Source of the DNA: Liolophura sinensis
Taxonomy: Eukaryota > Mollusca > Polyplacophora > Chitonida > Chitonidae
Length of the DNA: 64,000 bases
Reading direction: 5' to 3'
NCBI RefSeq assembly: GCF_032854445.1
Contig: NC_088304.1
Coordinates: forward strand, 15,885,704-15,949,703
The notes below the pieces were generated by a model, which worked only from the letters and a program-made list of their open reading frames with translations, searched no databases and had not been told where the DNA came from. Every line of letters begins with the position of its first letter. The stretch's first letter is position 1. This document shows, piece by piece, positions 35,801-48,000 of the stretch. Position numbers and translations under genes: made by a program.

Positions 35801-36744
35801 TCCACAAAAGCCAGATATTTTACAGTTGTGTAACAGAATGTTCCCAGAGTGACTGTACCTCTTGCATTACCTTCGTTAAGAGAGAAGACACCGTTTTGGT
35901 GGTACACCTTCTCGATCTCGCAATAATCTTTGTATGGGAATTTGTGTAGGTTCGGAGTCCAATAAAGTTGTGGTATATCGGTATGATGGGAAGGTACCAT
36001 TACACCGCTAGTAAATTTACACTAGCCAGGGTTATTTCTAGCTCTTCATGAAAATTCTTAATAGTAACAAGTCTCATCCCTGCTAGCATTACGGCTTTAG
36101 CAGAATTAGGTAAAAAAATGCATTAATGTTAGGTGTGATCGGTTAGGCGCCACTGGTCTAGAATTACTGAAAATGCTGGGTTGTCGAATCATTTAATATA
36201 TAATCACGTTAAAACAAACATATCTCAATCTGTGACGAAGAACTAAGTCATGACATGTAAGGCGGCTAGGGATACGGTACGGTGAAAACGGATTCAGAAA
36301 TTCCTGTGTTTAAACTGAGATGGCCACTAACATTGGATGGAGTGGTTCCTGTCTCAATAATAAACGATGTTTCCAAATCAAATTTCAGACCGTCAACCGT
36401 TGATAAGTGTCCTTGTCATATCGGTCAAGTCCTTGACTTTTCTCGTAAAGTTGCTGACATAGAGAAAACTACACACATCCACTCGAAAACCGCCAGTAAA
36501 GACATAGCGTCTTTATCGGAAATGATAATTTTCTGGCTGGACCTCATAAACAGGTATAAGTTTCTCATGAGCACAATGATAGTTTGTCAGACATAAGTTA
36601 AGAAGGAACATATACACGTTACTGAAAGCCTTCGTAAATTGAACAGTAAACGTCTCCTCTAAGTACCAACTCACCCGGCCAAAAAACAATGAAGATTATG
36701 AAGACGACACTTGAGTTAACTGGACTGATGTATCTGTTGTTCAT
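32864..36744 (-). CDS. Secreted C-type lectin domain protein, copy A (possibly a pseudogene)
   Basis: Three exons on minus. Exon 1 (36744-36675) encodes MNNRYISPVNSSVVFIIFIV and ends GCCG-G before GTGAGT; it is a signal peptide or anchor. Exon 2 (34574-34320, acceptor CTTCCACAG, donor GTAAGG) encodes ARCKVGGYPVQVGQKC, SSWEESRDFC, LLKFSTTEEYSAV and CAWIGLTD...WRWVDG, the classic first half of a CTLD including WIGL. Exon 3 (33044 or 33030 to 32864) encodes DCGAVCYK, EICAPEWRFLCEYGK and a stop. Relative to copy B, exon 3 has a 1-nt deletion near 33033, so the orthologous acceptor gives an early TAG. An acceptor 14 nt further in (TTTCTAG, start 33030) restores the frame and gives 163 aa. EPN or QPD and WND sugar-binding motifs are absent. 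Intron 1 contains a Penelope-like relic and intron 2 a family B SINE. Confidence 0.7.
33237..33566 (+). mobile_element. SINE family B, near full length
   Basis: The tRNA-like head has GGGCTAATGGTTAAAGCCGT with GATCAAACCCTGTTCGAGTC as B-box region. The core follows (TTGCTTGGCGCTCA, GGTGTCAGTTTAACACG, CTGGCATAATACTTCAGTGG, CACAAGAAGACACG, TGTCATATGAC). The tail is CGACGTAAAACTCCAAGC and CATT repeats. This family, with a GGCATGATACTTCAGTG core, is common in mollusc genomes as I recall; a library search would confirm it. Confidence 0.82.
34720..36000 (-). pseudogene. Penelope-like RT relic, longest copy, in lectin A intron 1
   Basis: On minus, from the N-terminal side: IPQLYWTPNLHKFPYK (about 35970-35930, an RT fingers motif), then SFSFTKRYVIYLLALKNRF, GTFYLDLCFYKDQNGFLSRG, YDKRNSFNFGTVNYLDLTSK and IPEGPAYGVYIFCLI (35560-35290). 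CHVKFRKFYNAYNSLESKHG-like sequence follows (to 35120), then the shared 3' flank to about 34720. There are frame breaks, and a SINE tail (34909-35041) is inserted in the 3' flank. Confidence 0.72.
34909..35041 (+). mobile_element. SINE family A, 3' fragment
   Basis: Starts near GGATGGTCGTGAGTTTCCTC and runs to an AAAT tail, with a diverged tail block (CTAATACGGCTTAAAACACC). It interrupts the 3' flank of the Penelope-like relic. Confidence 0.85.
36085..36220 (+). repeat. MITE-like repeat C, partial copy
   Basis: Shares TTAGCAGAATTAGGTA and CACTGGTCTAGAATTACTGA with the copies at 21.6, 46.3 and 50.2 kb. Confidence 0.62.
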
Positions 36745-38610
36745 TGGTAACAGCAATGCGTCTCTCCGGCCTGTAAAGATCCTAATTACTACATGCTACT
36801 GTCTGCACCGGGCAGCGTCTTGACGTCGTTAGAAACTCGATCTGCTTGACGTGAATTATTCAAGAGACATAAACATTTTCTTTGCCATCATTTAACATCA
36901 ATAATTAAAATATATTTCCAGTCCCTCTCCAGTTGATTCAATTGACTTTTAAGTGTTGGATAAACGTCTTCCTGCAGATAACCCAAAGTTTTCCAGTTGA
37001 TTACACGATTTACATTTTACCAGTGTTGTAAAGTATTTCAGATTGTACCACATTGTTTTACACAGCAGTCATGCACGTTCCTTTCTTTAATAGCAGATAA
37101 CACAACCTACACACATAAGGTTATATAGCAGTATTTGCCCAATCTGTCAATGACGAAAGAATGAGCGGTTTGTTTTTTTCATTTTTGGCTCAATGCAACG
37201 GATTAGTCCGTCTCAAAAAGCCAATTCGTCCACAGAATTTCGTCGACATCTATTACTTTTTCGTGATGTTGATAGATAGACAGGCAAACGAACGACAGCG
37301 AAAAGGTGACATCTTTGACAGTATGCCAATACTTGTCACATATCTCAACATTCAAGGGAGAAGTCTTGAAATTTGAACCAGTATAAGTCGTTTTAATTAG
37401 ATGTTCTAAAAAAGGCCTATTCACTGTTCTATGCAATAGGTCAAACATACATTGTTCTCATTAGACATATACATATTTGCTCTCTTGTAAAAGAAAATAA
37501 CTATAGTTCTTTTAGCTAGTCGCCTACGTTCAGTTATCTGTAACATTAGTCATACTCGCAACCAAAATTGCCTTTAGTCAGTGGCACGTAACAGCACAAG
37601 CTCTACACGTGGACATGTTGGAAGTCTAAATTCTTGAGAGGAAAATTTACTTTTTTAAAATTTTTAGCACTTTTTCTAATTAATAATGTTCAAGTTCATA
37701 AGCTGGGTTTCAACGACAAAAACCTATTGACTCCGGTGGCGTCATAATTATTCAAAAACCAGTGGGATGCTGGACAATAGGCGTGGAGAGCCTACGCTAC
37801 TGTCTCTTCAAATAGACTACATCGCTTTAATTTCCTAACATAATATGGACCTTCAACATGTCTATGTGTACAGCATGGGTTGGGTTGTGACTGGCTAAAG
37901 GCAATTTGGGTAGCCAATAAACTGATTTTACCGACAGATGAATGCAGGCGACTGGCTAAAAGAAATAGAATATAGAAGGTATCACCACTAAAATTTAAAT
38001 TTTTGGCTGTTGTTGTCTATATCAGAGTTCGATACTTGCCGTTATGAAATTTCACTCCAACCCACCCACATCTCTTTCCATAAAGTTGCTGACAAACAGA
38101 GAAAGATAGACATTCATTCGAAAAACGCAGATGAAGAGAAAACCTCTTTTTCCGGCTAATTTTCATTATCAGATGGTTTGGGCGTAAATGTGCAATGGGT
38201 TATGAGAGGACTCCTGACTGCGTAACTATAAGAAAATAACAATGAACATACCTGTGAATAGAATTTTAGCATACCGATGATTTAGTACTGAATAAATAAG
38301 AACGAACACATACACGTTGTTGTAAGACTTGACAAATGAGCAGTTAATGTCTCTCCTAGGTACTGACTCACACGGCAAAATATTAACGAAACTGAAGAGT
38401 AATGCATGTGGGTTAAATTGATGATAGAATATAAATGATCCGTCTCCTCAGCCTTCACAGGTCCTAATTACTCTACGCTTTTGCCCAAACTCTGCACCGT
38501 CTTGATGTCTTTCGAAATATTATCCGTTTGACGTGAATTTTTTATGAAAGACAAACGTTTTTTTTATCACAGTTTAACTCGGTCAATAATAGCAAGCGCA
38601 ATTCCCAAGG
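36380..38610 (-). repeat. Tandem duplication of the lectin first-exon region
   Basis: 36400-36900 (intron 1 start, signal exon and upstream region of lectin A) is homologous to 38060-38600. Paired words include TAAAGTTGCTGACA, GAACATATACACGTT versus GAACACATACACGTT, GGTCCTAATTACT and TTGACGTGAATT. The spacing is about 1.65 kb. The same upstream and signal-exon region recurs at the lectin B locus near 48.1-48.4 kb. Confidence 0.75.
38367..38435 (-). pseudogene. Decayed signal-peptide exon of a third lectin copy
   Basis: Aligns with the 70-nt exon 1 of lectins A and B, including the position of the splice donor (GTGTGAGTCAG, versus GGGTGAGT in the intact copies). The ATG aligned to the start codons of A and B is lost and the hydrophobic core is scrambled. 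No matching CTLD exon was found nearby, so only the 5' end was duplicated or survives. Confidence 0.68.
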
Positions 38611-39895
38611 CTACATTTAACACAAACGACCCAAAGTATGGAATTAATACGGAATACCTCAACAGTTTCCGTTAATGCTGAAAACTCTCAGGGAATGTTG
38701 TAGAGTGAAATCAATATTCAATTTGGGTACAAATTACGTATGGCACTCGCAACTGTTCATATATCCAATGAGTTAAGTGGAATGCGCAGGTTTCGAGATA
38801 TGACGTTACGACAACAGATAGATAATGAAGTTTTCTTGATATATATTGTCCATTCATTGTGTAACTTTATTGATATTGATAATTGCTCTTTTGCCCCAGT
38901 CTTCTATTCTGGAGATAAATTTCACTACGACAGAGTAGGTTAACCCTGTTTAACACGTTAGCCGTCCCTTGAGCAATTTTAACCACATCTGACCCAAGAA
39001 TTTTCGTCGATTTAGAATCCATTTTCACACCTCTGGTGGACGGCCAAATATTGTAAGGAGACCGGGGAGGGGAGGGGGGATGGGGTGAGTGGGTACAAAA
39101 ATGACAACAACAGCGTGTACCACAGGCCTCAAGTTCTTGAAGTTTCGAACGAATACGGGCCAAGAATATTTATCACATTGCTAGGATAGTCCATGGTGTA
39201 AGGAATGCTGATGTGATATTAATCGTGAGCAGCGGAGGCAAGCTCTGTGAGCATAGAAATGCCTGTGTTACCGGTGTGTCTGATTACATAAGGCCAAGTC
39301 AACCTCCAAAACGTGTTTTGACTGCGACCATTGATCAGTGGGTGATGTGAACAAGTTAACTGAAGGCTGACCCCAATTCTCTCCTTTATTTTCCTTTAAA
39401 TTTAAATTAAAAGAATTGCCATGGTGGTGATAAGAACTGTTTATATCTAGAAGGTTGCTTTTACCAATGCCCTAACGCCACTGCCTTCCGCCAAGGCATC
39501 TCAGCAGGTTACCCAGATGGTCGAGATCCAGAACACAATTAAAACAATCTCACCTCATTTACATCCACTGAATTGTAATTCAATTATCTGAACCGTTTTT
39601 TCTCTCCCAAAACATTATCTGACAGACCTTTTTGTGTTATTTATGATATTTATTTTGCACTTGTTCTGAGTATGACATTTGTTTATGAAGCACAACAACA
39701 ACAACGCACTTAGGCGCCTAGCCCGCCCGTTTTATTAAAACCCAAAAAATCAACCATGGGCCTGCTGCATAAGTAAGAATGCTTTGCACTAGTGGAAAAA
39801 AGAACAGCCATTAATTGTTAGCAGAAGTGCTTGACGACGCAAAAGGGCTGTCTTGCAATTGTTCGACGTCATTAGGACGACATAACACTCAGAAA

Positions 39896-41220
39896 ATAGA
39901 GTCATGATTCAGAACATGTGCCAAACTTCCCAACCGCTTTCTTGCTTCATCCTTTCCTCCAGAACTCCCATTGAAGAAAAGCATATACACAGGCCTTTGG
40001 TGTGATGGAAGTTGAAGAGTGGACATCTAGGCGAAGCTGTTAGGCATTTCCTAGCACACAAGGTAGACATATACACACGCACTGTCAGTGTCGGAGGGGA
40101 CATCAATCGACGGGAACTGTGGTTCTCCATCCTCTGGATAACTGAGGGAAAATCGTACGTGGGTAATTCGTACAAATGTGAAACAAAAAAAAACCTAGCT
40201 AACTCACTCATAGCTTTTATCAGGTAATATCTTTCATATACCTAAAATACAAGCAAGTTCTACATTTTGATCTTCATTTAATTCATTCCCTTAAATCATC
40301 CGTTGCGTCTTTCCGTCATCACTGATTGGTTTCTCTTTACATGTGTCCGTCCCAGTTTCGTACTTCATATTTTTTTTTTTGGTGGTTTGCTTTGAACGTT
40401 TTTTTTTTGTCCTAGAGATTACAGAGCTGGAACGTCCATTTTGGTAGTCGGTTGGTATACGAAAGCATGTTTTTGACACAGCTCTTATGTTGAGGTGAAC
40501 ATTTTCTCACTTCGTAATTGTGATAAATTTTTTATCAAATTCACTGACGCGTCATTTGGTATATAGTTCCATGGTATTAAAGCCATTAACAAAATGTGGA
40601 AGCTACATTTGCCAGATACAGCAAATTCGTTCTATCCTTATGAAAATGAGATAGACTGAGAACGAAGGCAATGTCACACGAGTTGAATCCTCTCTAATAA
40701 AACGTTGAGTTTTTATATCCGTATTAGTCATTATAATTACAAGATTGATTATGTAACAGATAAATCATCTCAGATTTTGAGTAATATCATTCAATGTACA
40801 CGTGGAAACTTCTGACCTGAAAACGTCTCTTTTCTGTACTCTCGTCTTAATGGAGATGCTGTTTGACGTGTCGACAGGGTGGTTGGATTCGGTAAAGCCT
40901 CTGATATAGAGAAATACCATATAATGAGTTAATACGGTTAAATCAACTCCATGTGCTGTATTTGGAGGGAGTCTAATAAATTCTCTCTAACACGTACCAG
41001 TGCAGTTTTCCTATTAATATTTCTTCTTATAATCTCGAGGTGGCGGAGGGGTGGGGGTGGGGGGGTGGGGGGGTAAGTTGGTATCATTAATCCATTCATA
41101 TGAACAGTTAAATTAAAACCGTAACCAAGGTATATACTGACAAAAGGCTGTATTTGCCTTGTGACCATTTCCCATCACACTGCCATCGCTGATGTGGTTT
41201 TACTCTTAATAATATTACAT
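39896..41220. repeat. Segmental duplication unit, copy 2 (3' side of lectin B)
   Basis: 39896-40990 is collinear with 30540-31640 but lacks the SINE. It sits at the same place relative to the lectin B 3' exon as copy 1 does to lectin A. The following G-rich tract at 41038-41075 and a reverse-orientation fragment of repeat C (about 41085-41220) are specific to this copy. Confidence 0.85.
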
Positions 41221-41712
41221 TGTGTTAACGAAATAGATGCAATCTTGTGAAAACTGAACTTTTGACAATGAGATGCATCCCGAGACGAAAAAGAAACAGG
41301 GTGCAGGCTTAAAGACCGCATTGGTGAAAAAGACGAAAAAGATCCGTTAATAAAGTGTTACATTGTGTTGCGGAGAAAGTTATTGTGCTTACATTGAGTT
41401 TAAAAGGTGCCAGTTGAGGCTTGGTCTCGACGTTTGGTGTCTTTTGTATAGTATCCCTGCATCAATGATGATTCTGGCGGAGGACTATCAGCCCTCTAGT
41501 CTTGGCTTCTTTACTTGGGTTTCATGTAACTGTTTACAGCAGTGTGCGTAATTTCGGACAAATGGCGTACAATAAATTACATTTAAGATCACTGCATATT
41601 TCTTTTTCTAAATTAGCATAAGTCATTGTGCTATAAAGGTGTTTACGTTGCTACTTTTTAAGCCAGTTACAAGAACAATTAGGATTAACTCTTAACTGAG
41701 GCATAGGGATAA

Positions 41713-41980
41713 TGGGGGCCTCCGTGGCTCAGTCGGTTAGCGCGCTAGCGCAGCATAGTGACCCAGCAGCCTCTCACCAATGCGGTCGCTGTGAGTTCAA
41801 GACCAGCTCATGTTGGCTTCCTCTCCGGCCGTACGTGGGAAGGTCTGTCAGCAACCTGTGGATGATCGTGGGTTTCCCCCGGTTGTGCCCGGTTTCCACC
41901 CACCATAATGCTGGCCGCCGTCGTATAAGTGAAATATTCTTGAGTACGGCGTAAAACACCAATCAAAATCAAATCAAAAA
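41713..41980 (+). mobile_element. SINE family A, full length with target-site duplication
   Basis: Complete from GGGGCCTCCGTGGCTCAGTC to the AATCAAAATC-type tail. The 12-bp word GCATAGGGATAA flanks it (41701-41712 and 41981-41992). Confidence 0.94.
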
Positions 41981-42087
41981 GCATAGGGATAAATGACCAG
42001 AGGTCGAATTTCATCAGGTTTGCTTTTACACTCCATATTAATAATTTGTAATCAAGTGGACCTGACAAGTATTCAAGACCGCCTTAT

Positions 42088-45000
42088 TTAAGAACTAACT
42101 ACTTTACCGTATTCACAAAGAAACGCCCAATTCATAGCACATATTTCCTGATCCCAAAACAAGGCGTGGTCAGGATATTTATGATCCCAGCACACTACAC
42201 CGCAGTTAATCACCCTGTTCAAAAAGGCACGTAACTTCCAAATAGACCAATCTTCAAAAGCTGGGCTTGACCCTGAAAAAGCCAAAACAGTGAGATATAC
42301 TACAAGCGTGCTTTATGTTAACCAGCAGAGTTGTAACTGAACGGTGTATTTTATATTGAACAGACATTTTCAGTTACATATTTCGTATATATTTCGTTTG
42401 TTCAACTTTAACAAAATCAGCGCTGTCAAGAATATCTGTGCCACATGTCTGTGTTTACGAAGATATAAAACGGACATTTGAAACAAAACCGTCCTTATAT
42501 CAAAAGAAAACGTTTCTCCCCTACACAGTTTTGTACGATTTGTTTACGATGGTAAAAATGCTCGCTGGCTAGGACTGTTAAGGTCCTTGGCCAATTGGGC
42601 TGAGCTGTCATATCCATCTCCTGCCAAAGGTTTACCAAGTTCCTGCTGCAAGGCTTTACTTTATATGGATCTAATATAGAGAGATGTTAGTTCTAGTAAA
42701 TGGTCTATGGAGATTTAGTCTTTGATTCCGTGTAGGTTATATGTGTGCATGAGATTGCATTTTAATAGGTTTAAAACGTGGCGTAGATTAAAACGGTTAC
42801 ATACTGACTTTTGGACAATTTGGAGGCAAGAGAAAGTAATGAGTTGAAAAATATCAAGAATATTAAGTTATGAGTAAAAATGCGTGATGAAGTGATTATG
42901 AGACTTTTGCAAAGTATGCATCTGATTTAGGTGGGTCCTAAATCAAAGCGCGACTGATATACCTTGTTTAAGTGTTATTTGACCTGGAACTCATTCATGG
43001 ACTACGAATTTGAACTTTGACATGGAATTCATGCCTGGAATATCCACTGTCTTCCCGGCATCATTGAAAACTGATGACCGCTTCTCTCTTGTGTGTTACC
43101 GGCTTTATATCCTATTTGTATGATTTCTTACATACTTTATCATTTGGGAGCTAGTGTTAAACGTTGTTTTGGAAATTGATCTTGCGATTAGCTACTTGGA
43201 ACGCTCTTTACGAACTACCAATGGTATACGAATGTCGGACATGACGCTTCTATCTATAGAAGTTACTCCAAGTGCATTTGCATGTAGGAAAGATATGGCG
43301 GAATGAGGGAAAATAAGGTATCAGTAGTGTTGTTTTATTTATTTATTTTTTGTTCAGTAACTTTTTTATATGTTTAATAATTCATATGTTAAAGAAATAT
43401 ACGCAATATATGATGTCCTTTTAAAACCTTACTGCCATGTCCGAATAGTCAATGCGTTCGGTCATACCCTAGACTTACACAAATACACAAACATATCGAC
43501 ACTGTTTTGAATTTACCGTCCACCCATCTCCAGTCCCCTTCATCATGAATGTCAGTCAGACCGATCCACGCACAAGTAAGAAATTTGTATTGCAATTCCG
43601 ACTCGACCACAGAGTACTCCTCGGTCGTGGACAACTTCAAAAGTTGACCGCCATATTTGTCACAAACATCCCTGCTCTCTTTCCAAGAGCGCTGTTCTTT
43701 CGACAATCGAATACATTTCTGGCCCACCTGAAATGTGTGTTTGGTTTCCGAGTCCGAGAAATCCCAGATGTTACATCTTGCCGAGAGGCCTGTTGAGCAG
43801 AATTTCGTTGATTCATTTGGATACAAGATAAGAGCAGTTCTCATGTACTCTTGGGGTAATTTGATTGTTTTCTTCATTAAACAACGAGGGATGTTAATAA
43901 GTTTCTAAATAAAGTTACGACACCAGATGGCTTAGTTAGGAACAGTGTATTGAAGTCATTCAAATCGAATTACATAGACTTAGCAGTCTACACACAAACA
44001 ACAATACACATAACACTAAATTACAAATACATTTATTACATAAATATTTCAAGCGCGCGCATGTGTACTAATAAATTCCCAGAAGGCCATATAACAACTC
44101 AACACGCTGGTATAACCAAATTTGCATAAAGAAGAGCGTGTTTCAGTCAGTACACATTGTATTTTCAAAGACAATTTGCTGTATGTTGTGCGAAGGAGAC
44201 ACGTCATGGCCCACACGATGACAAGAAGAGGCTTTTCTCTAAATACTACAAATCACGCCGAAATGTACCTTACAACCACTTGCATCGGATGGACTGCTTG
44301 TTGATAATTTTTAACTCATTTTGCAACGATATGGATTTTTCCTTTCTCATCAATATGTTACGGACGTTTATTTTTCCAAGATGGTGTCGTTGTGAGCTGC
44401 TGATTAGCCATGATGCATAACATTAACGAAGAAGTTATTGACCAGTAAACTCGCCGTTTACATGACAAGCCTTCCTGTGTCCGCCGGTTACCAATGCGGT
44501 CGCTGTGGGTTCAAGTCCAGTTCATGCTGGCTTCCTCTCCCGCCATACGTAGGAAGGCTTTGTCAGCTACCTGCGGACGGTCGTAGGTTTCCCCCGGGCT
44601 CCTCCACCATAAAGCTGGCCGCCGTCGTATAAGTGAAATATTCTTGAATACGGCGTAAAGCACCACCCAAATAAGTAATTAAAATGTATCGGCCAGCACG
44701 TGCGATTGTGACTCCACTGGTATACAAAAAGAACAGAACACGTTTGACTGCATCCCGTGGCTGTGTGAGTGAATGTGATAGCTTTCCAACTACGTGTTGA
44801 AGAATTAGAAGCATAGAATTTTGATCTGAATTGTAATGAATAGTCTTGCAAAAACTCGTGAAAAAACTGTTACACTGACAACATATTCTAGTCCTCCTAA
44901 ATGTCCTGTTAGAAGGTAAAATATGAAATACTGCAGCATAGAGAATTAAGCCAGAGAAGTGACGACGGTGTGATAGTTGGCATTTGATCCGACGCAACCG

Positions 45001-48000
45001 GTGAAAATCGGCCTCTTGTTCTAAGTGTTCAGGTACATGTGCGTTCATGCTAATTTATATGTAAATGTACCATTTCTTAAAGTGAGCATAAAGTTTGCCA
45101 CTATATATACATAGAAAAAAGGAGTTATCATAGAAAAATATGTAAAAAATTCTACAAAGTTTTAAAAGCCGAGAAGATGGCGCTCAGTATTTAGGATATG
45201 GCACTGACGAACAATTCACTCCAAGTAGCCATGATGCGTAAGCTCTTATTAACTTGGCCGATCACTAGCACTGTCAAGTGTAAAACGGCTGCAGTTTGGA
45301 CCACACATTTATAAGCAGGGAACTGAGAACGGCTGCCAGTGTCATAATGCGTACATGTTGGGCAAGAGACTGCAACTAACTTGTCAGGGTTAGCTAGCAA
45401 GACAGCCGCTTCGGGGGAGTCATTGCTTGACGAAAAATATTGCCACTTCGCATTATTTGCTTAGCCCTAATGCTTACACCCATTAACGAGGACGAGCAGA
45501 ACAGAGCTCATATTCTTTGGTTGGGTACTAGGCGTTTTTGTTTGTCACATTCTTTAATGCCGGTGGCACGGGAGAGCTCCTAGGTTTTGTGACGTCACTC
45601 TAGATATCTATAACATGGCAAAATGGCGTCACCAAACGAGAGGCTATGCACTGACGATTGTTTGCTACTTATTTTGTTCATAAGAGGCGTAGAAATTTAA
45701 AAATATTTTTGGAACATTTCTGGAACACTACTTCAGATTTAGTGGCTGATTTAATGTTTTCTTAAAGCAGGGTTAGGTTTTACAAAATTGCTGGGCTGTT
45801 AGTAGCAATTTATTAAACGTAGCGGGCCTAGAAATACTCAAGATAATGTGTAATAAACAGTTTAATGAAAACAGTACAAAAAGACTAAGTCCGGCGTATG
45901 CAGAAATTTTAGGGTTCATAAATGTGCCACTTTTATGCGTCCCGGATATGCGCACAACGTAACCCTTCGCTAAATACCTTTCAGATATCCAATGTGAGGA
46001 AATCTGTCACATTACATGACATCAACATACCGAGTAAAACCACAGTATATGATTTGATTTATTTATTTGATTGGTGTCTTACGCCGTACACAAGAATATT
46101 TCGCTTATACGACCGCGGCCAGCATTATGGTGGAATGAAACCAGGCAAAGCCCGGGGGAAACCCATGACCATCTGTAGATTGCTGGCAGACCTTCCCACG
46201 TACCAGAGCATATGACAGTTTGCATATAGTCACACATATTACCCGTGAAATCCATTCATATCGATTTACCTCAGTCGGGGCTGAATTCTTTACACGGAAA
46301 TGTTTTAAACGTAGCAACTCACGCTCCCGCTAGCACCATCGTTTAAGCAGAAAAAGGTATACGATATTGCAATGATCTTTGTTGGAATTTTGTCAGACGT
46401 TAATGGTCTAGAATAGAAAAGCCCTGTCTCACCAGCTCAAAAATATCCCGCTTTCACTATTTTACTTTACTGGTATGTACCAGTATTCTTGAACCATAAG
46501 GAGACGCATCATGTTCTACAATAAATGAACAACCACAGTTGCATTATTCCACTTTTGAAAAACTAACACGGCCAACTTTTAAAAGTTCCGCAACTTACAT
46601 TTATCAGTAAAGCTATACATGACATTAATATTGTTAAGACGTAGAACATACAGGGAAAACCCAGATCAACGACGACTGTGTGATAGCTGGCAGATGCCTC
46701 GGGACTGGAATGTTTGACGGGATGATTAACAGGTCAAGCTGTTGCCCAATGGAATCGACAAAGGTTACCGTATAGATTCGGTGAAATTCACGACTACATG
46801 GATGCTCATTTATCTAATAAAGAAAAGCACCCATTTAATAGTGTGATTAACAGCCATACCTCGGAAAGTATAGACGAGCCATACCTCGGAAAATGAAAAA
46901 GCTACTCCTACTACGATGATAAACGAGTTATTTTCCACGATAAAAGCTACTCCTACTGTGATGATAGACGAGTTATTTTCCACGATAAAAGATACTCCTA
47001 CTACGATGATAGACGAGTTATTTTCCACGATAAAAGCTACTTCTACTGTGATGATAGACGAGTTATTTTTCACAATAAAAGATACTCCTACGATGATGAT
47101 AGACAAGTTATTTTCCACGATAAAACCTACTTCTACTGTGATGATAGACGAGTTATTTTTCACGATAAAAGCTACTCCTACTGTGATGATAGACGAGTTA
47201 TTTTCCACGATAAAAGATACTCCTACTACGATGATAGATGAGTTATTTTCCACGATAAAAGCTTCTTCTACTGTGATGATAGATGAGTTATTTTCCACGA
47301 TAAAAGCTACTCCTACTATGATGATAGACGAGTTATTTCCACGATAAAAGGTACTCCTACTACGATGATAGATGAGTTATTTTCCACGATAAAAGCTACT
47401 CCTACTGTGATGATAGACGAGTTATTTTCCACGATAAAAGATACTCCTACGATGATGATAGACGAGTTATTTTCCACGATAAAAGCTACTCCTACGATGA
47501 TGATAGACGAGTTATTTTCCACGATAAAAAGCTACTCCTTCTACGATGATAGATGAGTTATTTTCCACGATAAAAGCTACTCCTACGATGATGATAGACG
47601 AGTTATTTTCCAGGAAAAAAGCTACTCCTACTATAATGATGGATGAGTTATTTTCCACGATAAAAGATACTCCTACGACGATGATAGATGAGTTATTTTC
47701 CACGATAAAAGCTACTCCTACGATGATGCTAAATGATTTATTTTCCAGGATATTTTCCAAAAATTAAAATCAAAAGATACAAAAGATTAAAATATCATGC
47801 GCTGAACTTAGAAATAACAAATGCTACAATATCTGAGGATGAGTTGTTTTGCTTGTTGTCTTGCTACTTGGGCGGCAATTTGCCTGTTTTATTCTTCCCG
47901 AAAAGTAATAATTCAATACCGGTTTTAACAGATCTAGAAACACGTCTTTCGTCTTAGGTCAGTGCTGATGACCCAGTAACTACAATCATAAAACAGTAAA

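Noticed and set aside
36282-36596. 104-aa plus-strand open frame
   Set aside because: It lies antisense within intron 1 of lectin A. The homologous sequence at 38.06 kb does not keep it open, so it is not a conserved coding region.
46895-47757. CRISPR array
   Set aside because: The units are contiguous without unique spacers, and the context is a eukaryotic intron. The same applies to the 38-bp and 29-bp arrays.
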